Numbered from the stretch's first letter, positions 44,527-54,431 are shown. The stretch is DNA of 64,000 nucleotides from Bin87 sp965217175 (GCA_965217175.1 OZ244251.1:1798001-1862000); one strand, 5' to 3'. Program-made: numbers and translations. Notes: generated by a model not told the origin, from the sequence alone.

Positions 44527-45477
44527 TTAGAGCGACCGGGCTACTTTGCCCAGCAGCGCGATGGTGCGTTCCATCGCCTCGTCGGGATCGTCCCCGGCGG
44601 TCACTGGAGTTACCAGAAGTTCGGTCATCCCCATGTCAAGCATCGCCTTCATGCGCTCGCCGACGGTGTCCTCGTCGCCAGTGAGCACGGTCGCTGAAAT
44701 CATGGCGTCGCTCCAGGTTTCTTCCGCGGCTTCCGGATACCCGGCGGCGGCCCACATGCGTTGGTAAAAGGGCAGACGTGGGTAGTTGGATAACTGCTGC
44801 TGGACGGCCAGGCGGATTTCCTCGGGGTTGTCGTGGATGCAGACCGGAGCGTGAGCGATCAGCGGCGGCGTTTCCCGGCCAGTTGAGTCAGAGCCGCGGC
44901 GCATGGCCGGCAATGCGGTGTCGCGCAGGTACTCGGCGGGCGAAACCCAGCTGATGGCTCCGTCAGCCTCTGCGCCGCACAACTCAAAGGAACCTTCCTG
45001 CAGGGCCGAGGCCATAACCGGGACGTTGACCGGCTGGGGGATGCTGGCGCGGGCGGTGTAATGTTCTCCCTGAAAGTCGACCGACCCTTCGTGCAGCAGG
45101 CTGCGCAGGATTTGCAGATATTCCCGCAGGTTGGACAGCGGCGTGCGCAGGTTGAATCCGAACATGGAGCGCATGGTCGGCCGGTGGCTGGGGCCGACGC
45201 CCAACCGGAAACGACCGGGAGCCAGTTGGTCGATCACCTGAACCTGTTGGGCGGTAACTATCGGGTGCCGCGGGTAGGTGGGTGTGATTGAGGTGCCGAA
45301 GTGGATGTTGTCGGTCTGGACGGAGGCGGCTGCGAAGAGGGTGAGCGCATCGAGGCCGGTCCCGCCCGTGGTTAGCCAGGTCGCGTTGACTCCAGCGGCT
45401 TCAGCCCGTCGCATCAGGTCCAGGGATGCCTCGGCGTTGGCAGCGCCGGCGTGCAGTCCGATTCGTTTGGTAGGCAT
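44527..45477 (-). CDS. LLM-class flavin-dependent oxidoreductase
   Basis: A 316-residue luciferase-like protein, closer to the F420/methylene-H4MPT-reductase-like branch: KRIGLHAGAANAEASLDLMR, NATWLTTGGTGLDALTLFAA, FGTSITPTYPRHPIV, and APGRFRLGVGPSHRP. The C-terminal VLTGDEDTVGERMKAMLDMG is typical. ATG 45477 was chosen with GAGGT upstream. It lies 36 bp before the next flavin monooxygenase gene and 123 bp behind a CoA-transferase gene. Confidence 0.88.
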   Translation of the reverse strand: MPTKRIGLHAGAANAEASLDLMRRAEAAGVNATWLTTGGTGLDALTLFAAASVQTDNIHFGTSITPTYPRHPIVTAQQVQVIDQLAPGRFRLGVGPSHRPTMRSMFGFNLRTPLSNLREYLQILRSLLHEGSVDFQGEHYTARASIPQPVNVPVMASALQEGSFELCGAEADGAISWVSPAEYLRDTALPAMRRGSDSTGRETPPLIAHAPVCIHDNPEEIRLAVQQQLSNYPRLPFYQRMWAAAGYPEAAEETWSDAMISATVLTGDEDTVGERMKAMLDMGMTELLVTPVTAGDDPDEAMERTIALLGKVARSL

Positions 45478-45600
45478 AATGATACCTCGCTTAAGCAATT
45501 ACAGGTCGGGTGTGAATGTTACTTTATCCTAACACTGCACGCCGAATTTGTAGAGGAATCCGCACCTGGCCCGTCGCCATCGCTGATGCAATTGCGCTGA

Positions 45601-46905
45601 TCAGGCCTCGCCGACGCCTGCCGCGTAGTCGGTGCCGATATGACCGGAGGCTTCGAATTCAGCGCATTCCGCTGCAGAATAGCCCAGCAGGGTTTGGTAG
45701 ACATAATCGTTATCCTGCCCCAGCATGACCGGGCCCCGCTGGATTCCCAAAGGCGTTTCCGACATTTTGTACAGGGCGCCGTGGTAAAGGTGTGTGCCGC
45801 AATCGGCCTGGGAGGCGGGTTGGAAGAACTGCCGGTTCTGGATGTGCGGATCGGCGAACGCGTCGGCCTGGTTCATCACGGCGCCGGCCGGAACGCCGGC
45901 CTGCTGCAGGATGTTCATGGCGTCGGTGGGAGATTGGGTACTGGTCCAGGCGGCGATGTGCGGGTCAATATCGTTCTGCCGGGCGAGGCGGGCGGCGGCG
46001 TCCTGCAACCCGGGGTCGGAGGCCAGTTCGGGACTCCCGATTACGGTGCAGAGGGCCTGCCATTGCTGCCGGTCATACACGGTAATGACGATCCAACGGT
46101 CGTTGCCGGCGCACGGGTAGCAGTTTTGCAATGCGGTGGGGTGGCGGTTGCCCAGCGTTTCATGGGTGCGGCCGTTCATCACGTAGTCCATGTAATATTC
46201 GCCCAGGAACGGAAACACGTTGTCAGCCTGGCCCAGTTCAACGAGCTGACCCTCGCCGGTGCGCTTGCGGTGGCGAAGGGCGGCCAGCACCGCGAATGCG
46301 CCCTGAACGCCGGCGGCTGCGTCGGACATGAGCACCGTGGTGTTGTATGAAGGGTCGGTATCGGTGTAGCCGCGGAGTTGGGTGTGGCCGACCACGCCTT
46401 CAATATGGACCCCGTGGGCGCGGTAGTCACGGTAAGGGCCGGTGCTGCCGTAGGCGGGCATCCGGAGCATGATGAAGTCGTCTTTGACGGCTTGCAGAGA
46501 CTCGTAGGATATGCCCAGCTTTTCCATGGTTTCGGTGGGGTTGTTTTCTATCAGTACATCGCTGACGGACACCAGGCGGTCGAAAATCTCTCGGCCGCCC
46601 GGTTCCAGGAGGTTGACCGTCATGCTGCGCTTGTTGCGAGCGTGGGAGTTGAACATGGGGGAGCGGTTGAAGGGGCGTTCGCCGGGAACGCGATCGGGTA
46701 CGCCGCCAGAGTAAAGGGGCAGGTTGTCTATCACGGCCTGGGGTGGGTGAGGCGCGGCGCCCCTGGTGAGCGGAACGAAGGTGTTGGTGGACTCGACCCG
46801 GATTACCTCGGCGCCCAGGTCGGCCAGGAAAGAACCGCAGTACGGGCCGGCCCAGACTACGGTGATTTCCAGGACGCGCAGGCCAGTCAGTGGCAGTTGA
46901 GGCAT
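45601..46905 (-). CDS. CaiB/BaiF class III CoA-transferase
   Basis: A 434-residue family III CoA-transferase: PLTGLRVLEITVVWAGPYCG at the N-terminus, LADLGAEVIRVES, NARNKRSMTVNLLEPGGR, LIENNPTETMEKLG, the substrate-loop region YGSTGPYRDYRAHG, and the C-terminal QADAFADPHIQNRQFF. It transfers CoA between carboxylates; the substrate cannot be read. It starts 7 bp after the second CoA-transferase gene, with its ribosome site (AGGAG) inside that gene's end, so the two are co-translated and may form a heteromer. Confidence 0.94.
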   Translation of the reverse strand: MPQLPLTGLRVLEITVVWAGPYCGSFLADLGAEVIRVESTNTFVPLTRGAAPHPPQAVIDNLPLYSGGVPDRVPGERPFNRSPMFNSHARNKRSMTVNLLEPGGREIFDRLVSVSDVLIENNPTETMEKLGISYESLQAVKDDFIMLRMPAYGSTGPYRDYRAHGVHIEGVVGHTQLRGYTDTDPSYNTTVLMSDAAAGVQGAFAVLAALRHRKRTGEGQLVELGQADNVFPFLGEYYMDYVMNGRTHETLGNRHPTALQNCYPCAGNDRWIVITVYDRQQWQALCTVIGSPELASDPGLQDAAARLARQNDIDPHIAAWTSTQSPTDAMNILQQAGVPAGAVMNQADAFADPHIQNRQFFQPASQADCGTHLYHGALYKMSETPLGIQRGPVMLGQDNDYVYQTLLGYSAAECAEFEASGHIGTDYAAGVGEA

Positions 46906-46912
46906 GAAAGGG

Positions 46913-48178
46913 CTACTCCTGATTTGTCTTTCCTCGCAATACGACGCCACGGCTTTCCATCTCCGCGATCTCTGGCTCGTCGAATCCCAATTCGCCAAGT
47001 ACGTGCCCGGTGTGTTGTCCGAGCATTGGAGCCGGATACCGGAGTTGCCAGGGAGACTTATCCATGATGAACGGACGACCCGGGTAACGCAGGTGGCCAG
47101 ATTCCGGATGGTCAATGTCAGCAAAAGCGCCGCGGGAATTGAACGACGGGTCGGCGTCGATATCGGCCATAGAGTTGATGGGTCCGGACAACACGCGATG
47201 GGATTGGGCGGCCTCCCAGGCTTCGGCCCGGGTGAGATTCAGCAGCCACGGAAGAAAGTGCAGCGACTCAAACTCGTCCTGCATGTGGGGGTTCCCCTGG
47301 GATTCGGGGTTGTTCCATCGTTCCTCAGTCAATTCGGCGGGGTGACCAAGCATTGCCACGGCCCGCCGGAAATACATGCGGCTGCCGTTGATCTGGAAGT
47401 AGCCGTCCGAGCAGGGGTACACCGCATTGGGATAGCCGCCTGAGCCGCCGGACGCTGGGCGATGGCTCAACTCGCCGGTGTATTGATGCGCGAGCAGGGC
47501 GCTGCCACGACGGTCCACAGAACCAAGCTGGGTTTCCAGAATCGATACGTCGATGTGTTGACTGGGCGGCGAGTCGGTGGTGTCGTCCGACGTAGATTGG
47601 AAGGAACCGGCGAGGCAGGCACCCATGGTGGCAACTGCGGCGACGGCTCCGGCCTGGTAGAGACCGACATTCCCGCCCAGTTTGATGGGTTCGCGGTCGG
47701 CCAGGCCGGTGGAGTGCATCTCGCCACCCATGCCGTAGAAGATGATCTCTGAGCCGAGATAGTCGCGGTACGGTCCGGTCTGCCCGAAGTTGGAAATGCT
47801 GGTGTAAATGAGATCAGGATTGAGGCCAATCAGGTGCTGGTATCCAATCTCGAGGCGATCTGCGACGCCCGGCCGGAAATTTTCCACCACAATGTCGGCC
47901 CTTCGTACCAGCGGGGCGATGACATCCAGCGCGCCATCGGATTTCAGGTCGACGACGATGCCGCGTTTGTTGGTGTTGAGGTGCAGGAATAGCCCGCTCT
48001 TTTCCTGATGCGGAACATCCTGGGGGAATGGGCCGAGCCGCCGCGCTCCGTCACCCCTGGGTGGTTCGACTTTGATAACGTCGGCGCCATAATCGGCCAG
48101 GAGTTTGGTGCAATAGGGGCCAGCGACGTAATGGGTGAAGTCGAGGACTTTGAGGCCGGTCAGCGCTCCGTCGGGCAT
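46913..48178 (-). CDS. CaiB/BaiF class III CoA-transferase
   Basis: A 421-residue family III CoA-transferase: GALTGLKVLDFTHYVAGPYC, LLADYGADVIKVEPPRGDGA, LHLNTNKRGIVVDLKSDGA, IVVENFRPGVADRLEIGY, and NFGQTGPYRDYLGSE. It is the first gene of the minus-strand cassette 48178-43025. Tandem CaiB pairs are known, for example the succinyl-CoA:malate CoA-transferase SmtA/SmtB of Chloroflexus, but identity of the acids here is open. Confidence 0.94.
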   Translation of the reverse strand: MPDGALTGLKVLDFTHYVAGPYCTKLLADYGADVIKVEPPRGDGARRLGPFPQDVPHQEKSGLFLHLNTNKRGIVVDLKSDGALDVIAPLVRRADIVVENFRPGVADRLEIGYQHLIGLNPDLIYTSISNFGQTGPYRDYLGSEIIFYGMGGEMHSTGLADREPIKLGGNVGLYQAGAVAAVATMGACLAGSFQSTSDDTTDSPPSQHIDVSILETQLGSVDRRGSALLAHQYTGELSHRPASGGSGGYPNAVYPCSDGYFQINGSRMYFRRAVAMLGHPAELTEERWNNPESQGNPHMQDEFESLHFLPWLLNLTRAEAWEAAQSHRVLSGPINSMADIDADPSFNSRGAFADIDHPESGHLRYPGRPFIMDKSPWQLRYPAPMLGQHTGHVLGELGFDEPEIAEMESRGVVLRGKTNQE

Positions 48179-48359
48179 AGTTTTTCATCCTGCCGCCGTT
48201 GCGGTGCGATGGGATACAATTGCATAAATCACCCAGTGGGTCAACCTGGATTTGCAGTCGATGGTTGGCTCAGCGACCGGCCCGGCCTAACGACCGGGTT
48301 GCAGAAAAGGCGGGGATGGTCGCGCGCCAGGGCTGGATCGGATTGATGAGGTTGAGGCG

Positions 48360-48827
48360 ATGCCAACGTTCGAGTATTCGGCAATAGTGCCCTGTGCGCC
48401 GTTGGCGGCTTGGGCCGCCGTAACAGATTTCCCGAGCCGGCCGGCGCATTCTCAAAGATATCGCCGCGCCGATCTGCCCGACGGAGTCGTACTTGAGCCG
48501 GGGAATCGTCTCAACCTGCAGATCGGGCGCGATCGATTCACCAGCGTCGTGATGCGGGCGGAACCGCCGGCAATCCTCTCTCACCGCACCACCGGGCCGG
48601 GGTTCTGGTGCGAATATTCGTACAATTTACGGGAATGCAATGACGGTGATCCCGGCTACACGTCGGATGACCCCGGCAACGCGTTTTTGACGGTGACCGT
48701 AGAATACGGCGGGTGGTTTGGAAGGTTGGTCGCGAAGTTCAGGCCCGGAGCGTGCCGCCGTTACGTGGCGGATGAGGTGAATGCAATCGTGTCGGCAGCC
48801 GATTCAGTCATGGCGGAACCCGTTTAG
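48360..48827 (+). CDS. SRPBCC-family protein
   Basis: A 155-residue START/SRPBCC-like protein: MPTFEYSAIVPCAPLAAWAA (first strand and helix), ILSHRTTGPGFWCEY, FLTVTVEYGGWFGRLVAKFR and the long C-terminal helix CRRYVADEVNAIVSAADS. Such proteins bind hydrophobic ligands in a helix-grip pocket; ligand unknown. The gene is divergent from the CoA-transferase cassette. The 181-bp gap upstream shows no clear promoter. Confidence 0.72.
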   Translation: MPTFEYSAIVPCAPLAAWAAVTDFPSRPAHSQRYRRADLPDGVVLEPGNRLNLQIGRDRFTSVVMRAEPPAILSHRTTGPGFWCEYSYNLRECNDGDPGYTSDDPGNAFLTVTVEYGGWFGRLVAKFRPGACRRYVADEVNAIVSAADSVMAEPV

Positions 48828-48890
48828 CGGGTATGGCGCGGGGATAGTAAGCTGGCGTGGCCGCGAGATAATAATTATTGGAGGTTCCTG

Positions 48891-50975
48891 ATGGCTCAAA
48901 TGGAAGGCCCGGCGGCTCCGGTCGCATCACAACGGTCCCATACGATTTCGGTTCACGGTGATGAACGATATGACCCGTGGTTCTGGCTGCGGGATCAGGA
49001 AGACCCCGAAACCATGGAGTACCTGAAAGCGGAAAATGCCCATACGGAAACGTACCTGAAACCGCTGCAAGGGCTGCAGGATCGGGTATACGCCGAGATT
49101 CGGGGACGCATCAAGGAAGACGACAACACGGTGCCCGAAAAAGACGGCGAATATTTTTACTACGTGCGATTTGAAGAGGGGGGTCAATATCCCATTTACT
49201 GCCGACGTCACGGCAGCCCGGACGGTCCCGAGACGGTATTGCTGGACGTAAACCGGTTGGCGGAGGGCCAGGATTACACCCGGGTGGCGGCATTTAGCAA
49301 CAGTCCGGACCATAAGCTGATTGCTTATGGAGTCGATTTCGACGGGTCGGAACAATTCACGATCCGGGTGCTGGACCTGGAATCTGGCGAGACCCTGCCT
49401 GACGCCATTCCGGGTACTTACTACAGCCTGGAATGGGCCAACGACAACCGGACGTTTTACTACTCATTGCTCGACGAGCATCACAGGCCGGTGAGCGTCC
49501 ATCGGCACGAACTTGGCGCCGATCCATCCGACGACCTGGAGGTGTATCACGAAGATGACCCCCGGTTTTTTGTCGGTTTGGGCAAGTCCAACACCAAACG
49601 GTTTATCTACTTGGTGGCCGGAGGCAACAATATGTCGGAATGGCGGTTCCTGGATGCCAACGATCCGGGGGGCGAACCGGTGCTGATCGAGGCCCGAGCC
49701 ACCGATTTCGAATACGATGTGATCGATCACGGCGACAGGTTTTTCATCCGGCACAATGGCAACGGCGCCCGCGATTTTCAGTTGGCTACCGCTCCCATTG
49801 CCGACCCGGGCTGGGCGAATTGGACCGGATTCATGGAGCATGTGCCAGGACGTCCGCTACAGGACGTCGACGCGTATAGCGGACACCTGGTGGTGGCATG
49901 TCGGCAGGACGGGTTGCCGCAGGTGATGGTGATGCGGCTGTCGGATGGCGATGTTCACTATGTTGGTGGGATCGATGAGGACGACTTCGCCGTGTCGCCG
50001 AGGGGAGGCCGGGAATTTGACACGACGTCGTTGCGGTTTGGATATACATCATTGAAAACGCCGGCGGCCGTGTACGACTACGACATGGACTCCCGGGAGC
50101 GCGTGCTCCGAAAACAGCAGGAAATACCCTCCGGGTACGATGCCGACCAGTACGAAACCCGCAGGATATGGGCCACCGCCCGCGACGGTACCGCCGTTCC
50201 CATCAGCCTGCTGATGCTGCGCGATACACCCATCGACGGCACCGCGCCGCTTTACCTGTATGGCTACGGCAGCTACGGTTTGAACATGGAGGCCAGTTTC
50301 GGAATATCCGCCCTCAGTCTGGTCAATCGAGGTTTCGTTTTCGCCATCGCCCACATTCGCGGCGGGATGGAAATGGGGTGGGACTGGTATGAAAACGGGA
50401 AACTGCTGCGAAAACGCAACACGTTCTACGACTTTATCGACTGCGCCGAGCATCTAATCGCAGAGAGATACACCTCTGCCGGTCGCATCGCGGCGGCGGG
50501 CGGCAGCGCCGGCGGTATGCTCATGGGTGCGGTGGTGAATGAACGGCCGGATTTGTTCGGCTGCGTGGTGGCGCACGTTCCCTTTGTCGATGTGCTGAAC
50601 ACGATGCTGGACGACACGTTGCCACTCACCACGATGGAGTACAACGAGTGGGGCAACCCCAACGACGCTGAGTATTATCGCTACATGCGCACGTATTCGC
50701 CGTACGACAACGTGTCTGAGCAGGCCTATCCTCCGATGCTGGTTACCGGCGGCATCAGTGACCCGAGGGTCACGTACTGGGAGCCCGCGAAATGGGTGGC
50801 CAAGTTGCGCGCCATGCGCACCGATCACAACCCGCTGCTGCTCAAGATTCACATGGATTCCGGGCACGCGGGAGCATCGGGGCGGTTCGAGCGCATCAAG
50901 GAGGTGGCCGAGGAATATGCCTTCATCCTGAGCGCGATGGGGTTGGCGGTCCCTGGAGATGATGCGGGAGGCTAG
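48891..50975 (+). CDS. ptrB: Oligopeptidase B (S9A serine peptidase)
   Basis: A 694-residue prolyl-oligopeptidase-family enzyme. An N-terminal seven-blade beta-propeller (about 75-410) follows DERYDPWFWLRDQEDPE. The catalytic domain has AAGGSAGGMLMGAV (Ser near 539), GGISDPRVTYWEPAKW (Asp near 624) and HMDSGHAGASGRFE (His near 659). Length and sequence fit oligopeptidase B, which cuts short peptides after Arg/Lys. No signal peptide, so cytoplasmic. GGAGG precedes the ATG. The 3' end overlaps the convergent amidohydrolase by 4 bp. Confidence 0.94.
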   Translation: MAQMEGPAAPVASQRSHTISVHGDERYDPWFWLRDQEDPETMEYLKAENAHTETYLKPLQGLQDRVYAEIRGRIKEDDNTVPEKDGEYFYYVRFEEGGQYPIYCRRHGSPDGPETVLLDVNRLAEGQDYTRVAAFSNSPDHKLIAYGVDFDGSEQFTIRVLDLESGETLPDAIPGTYYSLEWANDNRTFYYSLLDEHHRPVSVHRHELGADPSDDLEVYHEDDPRFFVGLGKSNTKRFIYLVAGGNNMSEWRFLDANDPGGEPVLIEARATDFEYDVIDHGDRFFIRHNGNGARDFQLATAPIADPGWANWTGFMEHVPGRPLQDVDAYSGHLVVACRQDGLPQVMVMRLSDGDVHYVGGIDEDDFAVSPRGGREFDTTSLRFGYTSLKTPAAVYDYDMDSRERVLRKQQEIPSGYDADQYETRRIWATARDGTAVPISLLMLRDTPIDGTAPLYLYGYGSYGLNMEASFGISALSLVNRGFVFAIAHIRGGMEMGWDWYENGKLLRKRNTFYDFIDCAEHLIAERYTSAGRIAAAGGSAGGMLMGAVVNERPDLFGCVVAHVPFVDVLNTMLDDTLPLTTMEYNEWGNPNDAEYYRYMRTYSPYDNVSEQAYPPMLVTGGISDPRVTYWEPAKWVAKLRAMRTDHNPLLLKIHMDSGHAGASGRFERIKEVAEEYAFILSAMGLAVPGDDAGG

Positions 50976-51772
50976 AGTCCGATGAAACGGCGGGCGTTTT
51001 CGCCGAGAATGCCCTCTACCTGTGGGGACGTTAGGGGCAGCGACGCCAGGAAATCGGATTCGCTGGCCATGTCGGCGAGGGGGTAGTCGGTGCCGAAACA
51101 GACCTTGTGCGCGCCGTGTTTGTCGATGATGGCGTGTACAGTGTCGGCGGTGAGTTCGCGCAGCGTGGGCGGCCAGGTGGTGTCCACCAGGATATTCTCC
51201 TGCCCCAGCAGGACTCTTTCGGCCTCGTCCAGCATGTAGAACCCTCCCAAATGGAGGGCGATGACCTTGAGCTTTGGGAACTGCCGCACTATGTTCATGA
51301 TGCGCTCCGGAGCGGCGTACAGCGGAGCGTCGTCGCCGACGTGGGGGAGCCGGCCGGAGTGGATGGCGAGGGTCATGTCATCGCCCAACTCCTCGTAGAC
51401 CGGGAACCACTGCGGGTCGTCCGGATAGAACCCGTTGATCACTGGGTGCATCTTGATTCCCTTGACTCCGTTGGACCGCAGATGGCGAATTTCGGCAACC
51501 TTGTCGGTCAGGCCGGGATGGACTGCGCCGAAAGGAATCAGCATGTCATCGGCGATGGAGATCAGCCAGTCGTTGGCCGGGCGCACCTGGTCAGCGCGGA
51601 TGGCAACGCCCAGCACGATGGACTTGTCGACACCGGAGGCTGCCATGTGCGCCTTGATGCCGGTGACCGTGTTGGAAGCAATGGGAGCGAAGCCAAGCTC
51701 CGATTCCATGTTGTTTGCAACAGCATCGGCGATGCGGTCGGGCCAGATGTGAGTATGGACGTCTACGCGCAT
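50972..51772 (-). CDS. Amidohydrolase family protein (amidohydro_2)
   Basis: A 266-residue TIM-barrel metal hydrolase. Metal-binding HxH is in VDVHTHIWPDR, then GVKGIKMHPV, LAIHSGRLPHVG, VIALHLGGFYML and the acidic FGTDYPLADMASE. This is the ACMSD/amidohydro_2 type, which decarboxylates or hydrates aromatic-derived acids. ATG 51772 follows GGAGG. It is divergent from trpD (127 bp) and overlaps the end of ptrB. Confidence 0.9.
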   Translation of the reverse strand: MRVDVHTHIWPDRIADAVANNMESELGFAPIASNTVTGIKAHMAASGVDKSIVLGVAIRADQVRPANDWLISIADDMLIPFGAVHPGLTDKVAEIRHLRSNGVKGIKMHPVINGFYPDDPQWFPVYEELGDDMTLAIHSGRLPHVGDDAPLYAAPERIMNIVRQFPKLKVIALHLGGFYMLDEAERVLLGQENILVDTTWPPTLRELTADTVHAIIDKHGAHKVCFGTDYPLADMASESDFLASLPLTSPQVEGILGENARRFIGL

Positions 51773-51899
51773 GACATAACCTCCAATTGGTATGAACGGG
51801 CGCGCCGCCCGTGCGCTGGAAAGCTGCCAGGCAACCCGTTGGCGTGTTGGCCACATGCTATTATATGGGGCGCAACCAGATTCACACTATGGTGTTGGG

Positions 51900-52916
51900 A
51901 TGATTCGGGAAGCAATAACATCGGCAGTTGCCGGCCAGTCATTGTCGATGGACGAAGCCGCCTCCGTGATGCGCGAGGTGATGGAAGGCGATGCGACGCC
52001 GGCGCAGTTGGGGGCATACCTGACCGCCCTGTCATTGAAGGGCGAAACTCCCGAAGAAATCGCCGGATTCGCCACGGTAATGCGGGAAAAGGCCCTGCGG
52101 GTCAATGTGGCCGGACCGGCGGTGGACACCTGCGGCACGGGAGGCGATCAGAAGGGTACCTTCAATATCTCCACGGCGGCGGCCTTTGTGGTGGCCGGCG
52201 CTGGCCTGACCGTCGCCAAACACGGCAATCGCGCCGCCTCCGGAGCGTGCGGGAGCGCGGACGTGCTGGAAGCGCTGGGCGTTCGCATCGAGCTGCCACC
52301 CCAGGCGGTGGAGCGTTGTTTGAACGAAATAGGTATCGGCTTCATGTTTGCGCCGGCGTTCCATCCGGCCATGCGGTACGCGGCGCCGGTGCGGCGAGAA
52401 ATCGGCATCCGAACGGTGTTCAATCTGCTGGGGCCGATGACCAACCCGGCGAGCGTGCCATCGCAGCTGATAGGAGTCGGTTACCCCGAAGCCACCGGAA
52501 GGATGGCCGAGGTCCTGCGGCTACTGGGTGCACACCATGCCATCATCGTGCACAGCGAAGACGGCATGGACGAATTGTCACTGGGCAGCGATACCGCCGG
52601 ATGGGAAGTGCGGGACGGGGAGCTGCTGCCGTACCGGGTGCAGCCCAGAGAGTTGGGATTGCCCTATGCGACGCCGGACGACCTCAGGGGTGGTAATCCG
52701 GAGGAAAACGCGGCGACGATGCGTAGTATCTTCTCAGGGGGGACCGGTGCGATTCGCGATGCGGTGGTACTCAACAGCGCCGCTGCTCTGGTCGCTGGCG
52801 ATGCCGCAGCCACGTTGCCAGACGGTATCGAAATGGCATCGACGTCGATTGCGGAAGGCAGGGCCGCGCAAAAACTGGACGCGCTGGTCGAACTGTCGCG
52901 ACGACTCGGTCAGTAA
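51900..52916 (+). CDS. trpD: Anthranilate phosphoribosyltransferase
   Basis: A 338-residue TrpD, joining anthranilate to PRPP. The PRPP/anthranilate loops are complete: CGTGGDQKGTFNIST (near 78-92), AKHGNRAASGACGSADVLE, and FMFAPAFHPAMRYAAPVRRE. ATG 51900 gives the family N-terminus MIREAITSAVAGQSL; longer in-frame codons run back across the divergent promoter region. First gene of trpD-C-F-B. A weak promoter candidate TTGGCG-N16-TTATAT lies at 51839-51866. No leader peptide or T-box was recognised. Confidence 0.96.
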   Translation: MIREAITSAVAGQSLSMDEAASVMREVMEGDATPAQLGAYLTALSLKGETPEEIAGFATVMREKALRVNVAGPAVDTCGTGGDQKGTFNISTAAAFVVAGAGLTVAKHGNRAASGACGSADVLEALGVRIELPPQAVERCLNEIGIGFMFAPAFHPAMRYAAPVRREIGIRTVFNLLGPMTNPASVPSQLIGVGYPEATGRMAEVLRLLGAHHAIIVHSEDGMDELSLGSDTAGWEVRDGELLPYRVQPRELGLPYATPDDLRGGNPEENAATMRSIFSGGTGAIRDAVVLNSAAALVAGDAAATLPDGIEMASTSIAEGRAAQKLDALVELSRRLGQ

Positions 52917-52935
52917 ACTCGGGGGTTCTACACCA

Positions 52936-53739
52936 ATGCCAAGTATATTGGACCAGATAGTCGCAAAAAAGCGCGACGAGTTGGCAGCGTCGGTTGCCGC
53001 AACTTCGTTGTCCGCGTTGCAGGGTCGAATCGCAACCCGTCCGGCGCCCCTGGATTTTGCCCAGGCGCTGGGCGGCGCCGGCATCAGCCTGATCGCCGAA
53101 GTAAAGAAAGCGTCGCCTTCCAAGGGACTGCTGCGCGCCGATTTCCACCCGGTGGAGCTGGCGAATACATACCGGGACAACGGCGCAGCCGCGATTTCGG
53201 TGATAACAGACAGCCATTTTCTGGGGGAGATGGCGCACCTGACGGCGGTGAAGGAAAGTGGGGCGTCGGGTGGCGCTCCGGTTCTCAGAAAGGATTTTAT
53301 TTTCGATGAGTACCAGGTTTTCGAAGCCCGCGCTATCGGAGCGGATACCTACCTGTTGATCGTCGACATACTCACGCCTTCCCAATTGTCGGAGCTGATC
53401 GAAGTTGGTAAGTCTTTGGGAATGACGCCGCTGGTAGAAACGCACAATGCCGATGAGATCGCGACGGCAGTCGCAGCTGGCGCAGAGATCATTGGCATCA
53501 ACAACCGGGACCTGCACACGTTCGTTACGGACCTGGCCACCACGGAATCGCTGGCGCCTTTGATCCCGGATGGCAAAATCATCGTCAGCGAAAGCGGCAT
53601 CAGCACGCCCGATGATCTGGCCCGGCTGGAACCATTCCGCGTCAACGCCGTGCTGGTGGGTGAAGCATTGGTAACCGCCGATGATACGGCGGCCCAGGTT
53701 CGAGCATTAGCCGGTGCAGCCGTGGTAGTAGACGCATAG
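52936..53739 (+). CDS. trpC: Indole-3-glycerol-phosphate synthase
   Basis: A 267-residue TIM-barrel TrpC: IAEVKKASPSKGLLR, AISVITDSHFLG, VLRKDFIFDEYQV, ETHNADEIATA, GINNRDLHTFVTD and SESGISTPDD all carry the expected active-site residues. The start ATG 52936 is 19 bp after the trpD stop. The stop is separated from the trpF start by a single base. Not fused to trpF, unlike in enterics. Confidence 0.97.
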   Translation: MPSILDQIVAKKRDELAASVAATSLSALQGRIATRPAPLDFAQALGGAGISLIAEVKKASPSKGLLRADFHPVELANTYRDNGAAAISVITDSHFLGEMAHLTAVKESGASGGAPVLRKDFIFDEYQVFEARAIGADTYLLIVDILTPSQLSELIEVGKSLGMTPLVETHNADEIATAVAAGAEIIGINNRDLHTFVTDLATTESLAPLIPDGKIIVSESGISTPDDLARLEPFRVNAVLVGEALVTADDTAAQVRALAGAAVVVDA

Positions 53740-53740
53740 C

Positions 53741-54415
53741 ATGAACAGTTGGGGGCCGGCAGTAAAGATATGCGGTATACGCCGGCTTGACGACGCATTG
53801 ACGGCGGCCGCCGCGGGAGCCGACTACGTCGGGATGGTGTTCGTGCCCGGGCGACGTCGGCGCATCGAGCCACTGGATGCGGCATCGATAAACGCGGGTA
53901 TGCGGCGGATGATGCCCGAGCCGCCGAAATCGGTGGGGCTTTTTGGGGATCAACCTTTGGATGAGGTGCTGGACGCCGTCAGCACGTCCGGAGTAGACTT
54001 TGCCCAACTGTGCGGGAAGGAAAGCCTGGAATTCTGCCGTGAGGTACAGAAACATGCCGGCGTAATTAAGGTGCTGCATGTTCCCTCGGACGCCGATTCT
54101 GAATCCCTGGCGGAGTTGGTCAGGCGGATCGAAGCCTTTACCGATACTGGCTGCACGGTAACGCTGGACAGCGAGGTCGCCGGACTTCACGGGGGCACCG
54201 GGCAGTCCTTCGACTGGAAAATAGCGGCAGGATTGGCTCGCGACCACAATTTTCTGCTGGCCGGCGGGTTGACTCCGGAAAACGTGGGAGATGCGGTGGA
54301 GACGATGCTGCCGTGGGGTGTTGATGTGTCCAGCGGTGTGGAGACCCAGGGCGAAAAAGATGCCGAAAAAATCCAGCGCTTCGTCGCGAATGCACGCGGC
54401 GCAAAGCTGACATAA
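53741..54415 (+). CDS. trpF: Phosphoribosylanthranilate isomerase
   Basis: A 224-residue TIM-barrel isomerase. The catalytic Cys is in VKICGIRR; QLCGKES, the catalytic Asp in VTLDSEVAG, LLAGGLTPENV and VDVSSGVETQGEKD are standard. It begins one base after trpC, so it is translationally coupled. It is followed 16 bp later by trpB. Confidence 0.96.
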   Translation: MNSWGPAVKICGIRRLDDALTAAAAGADYVGMVFVPGRRRRIEPLDAASINAGMRRMMPEPPKSVGLFGDQPLDEVLDAVSTSGVDFAQLCGKESLEFCREVQKHAGVIKVLHVPSDADSESLAELVRRIEAFTDTGCTVTLDSEVAGLHGGTGQSFDWKIAAGLARDHNFLLAGGLTPENVGDAVETMLPWGVDVSSGVETQGEKDAEKIQRFVANARGAKLT

Positions 54416-54431
54416 CGAGGTTGTACATCTC

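Noticed and set aside
51107..52696. 529-codon plus-strand frame over the amidohydrolase and trpD
   Set aside because: It crosses two genes on opposite strands and shows Arg/Gly-rich low-complexity sequence.
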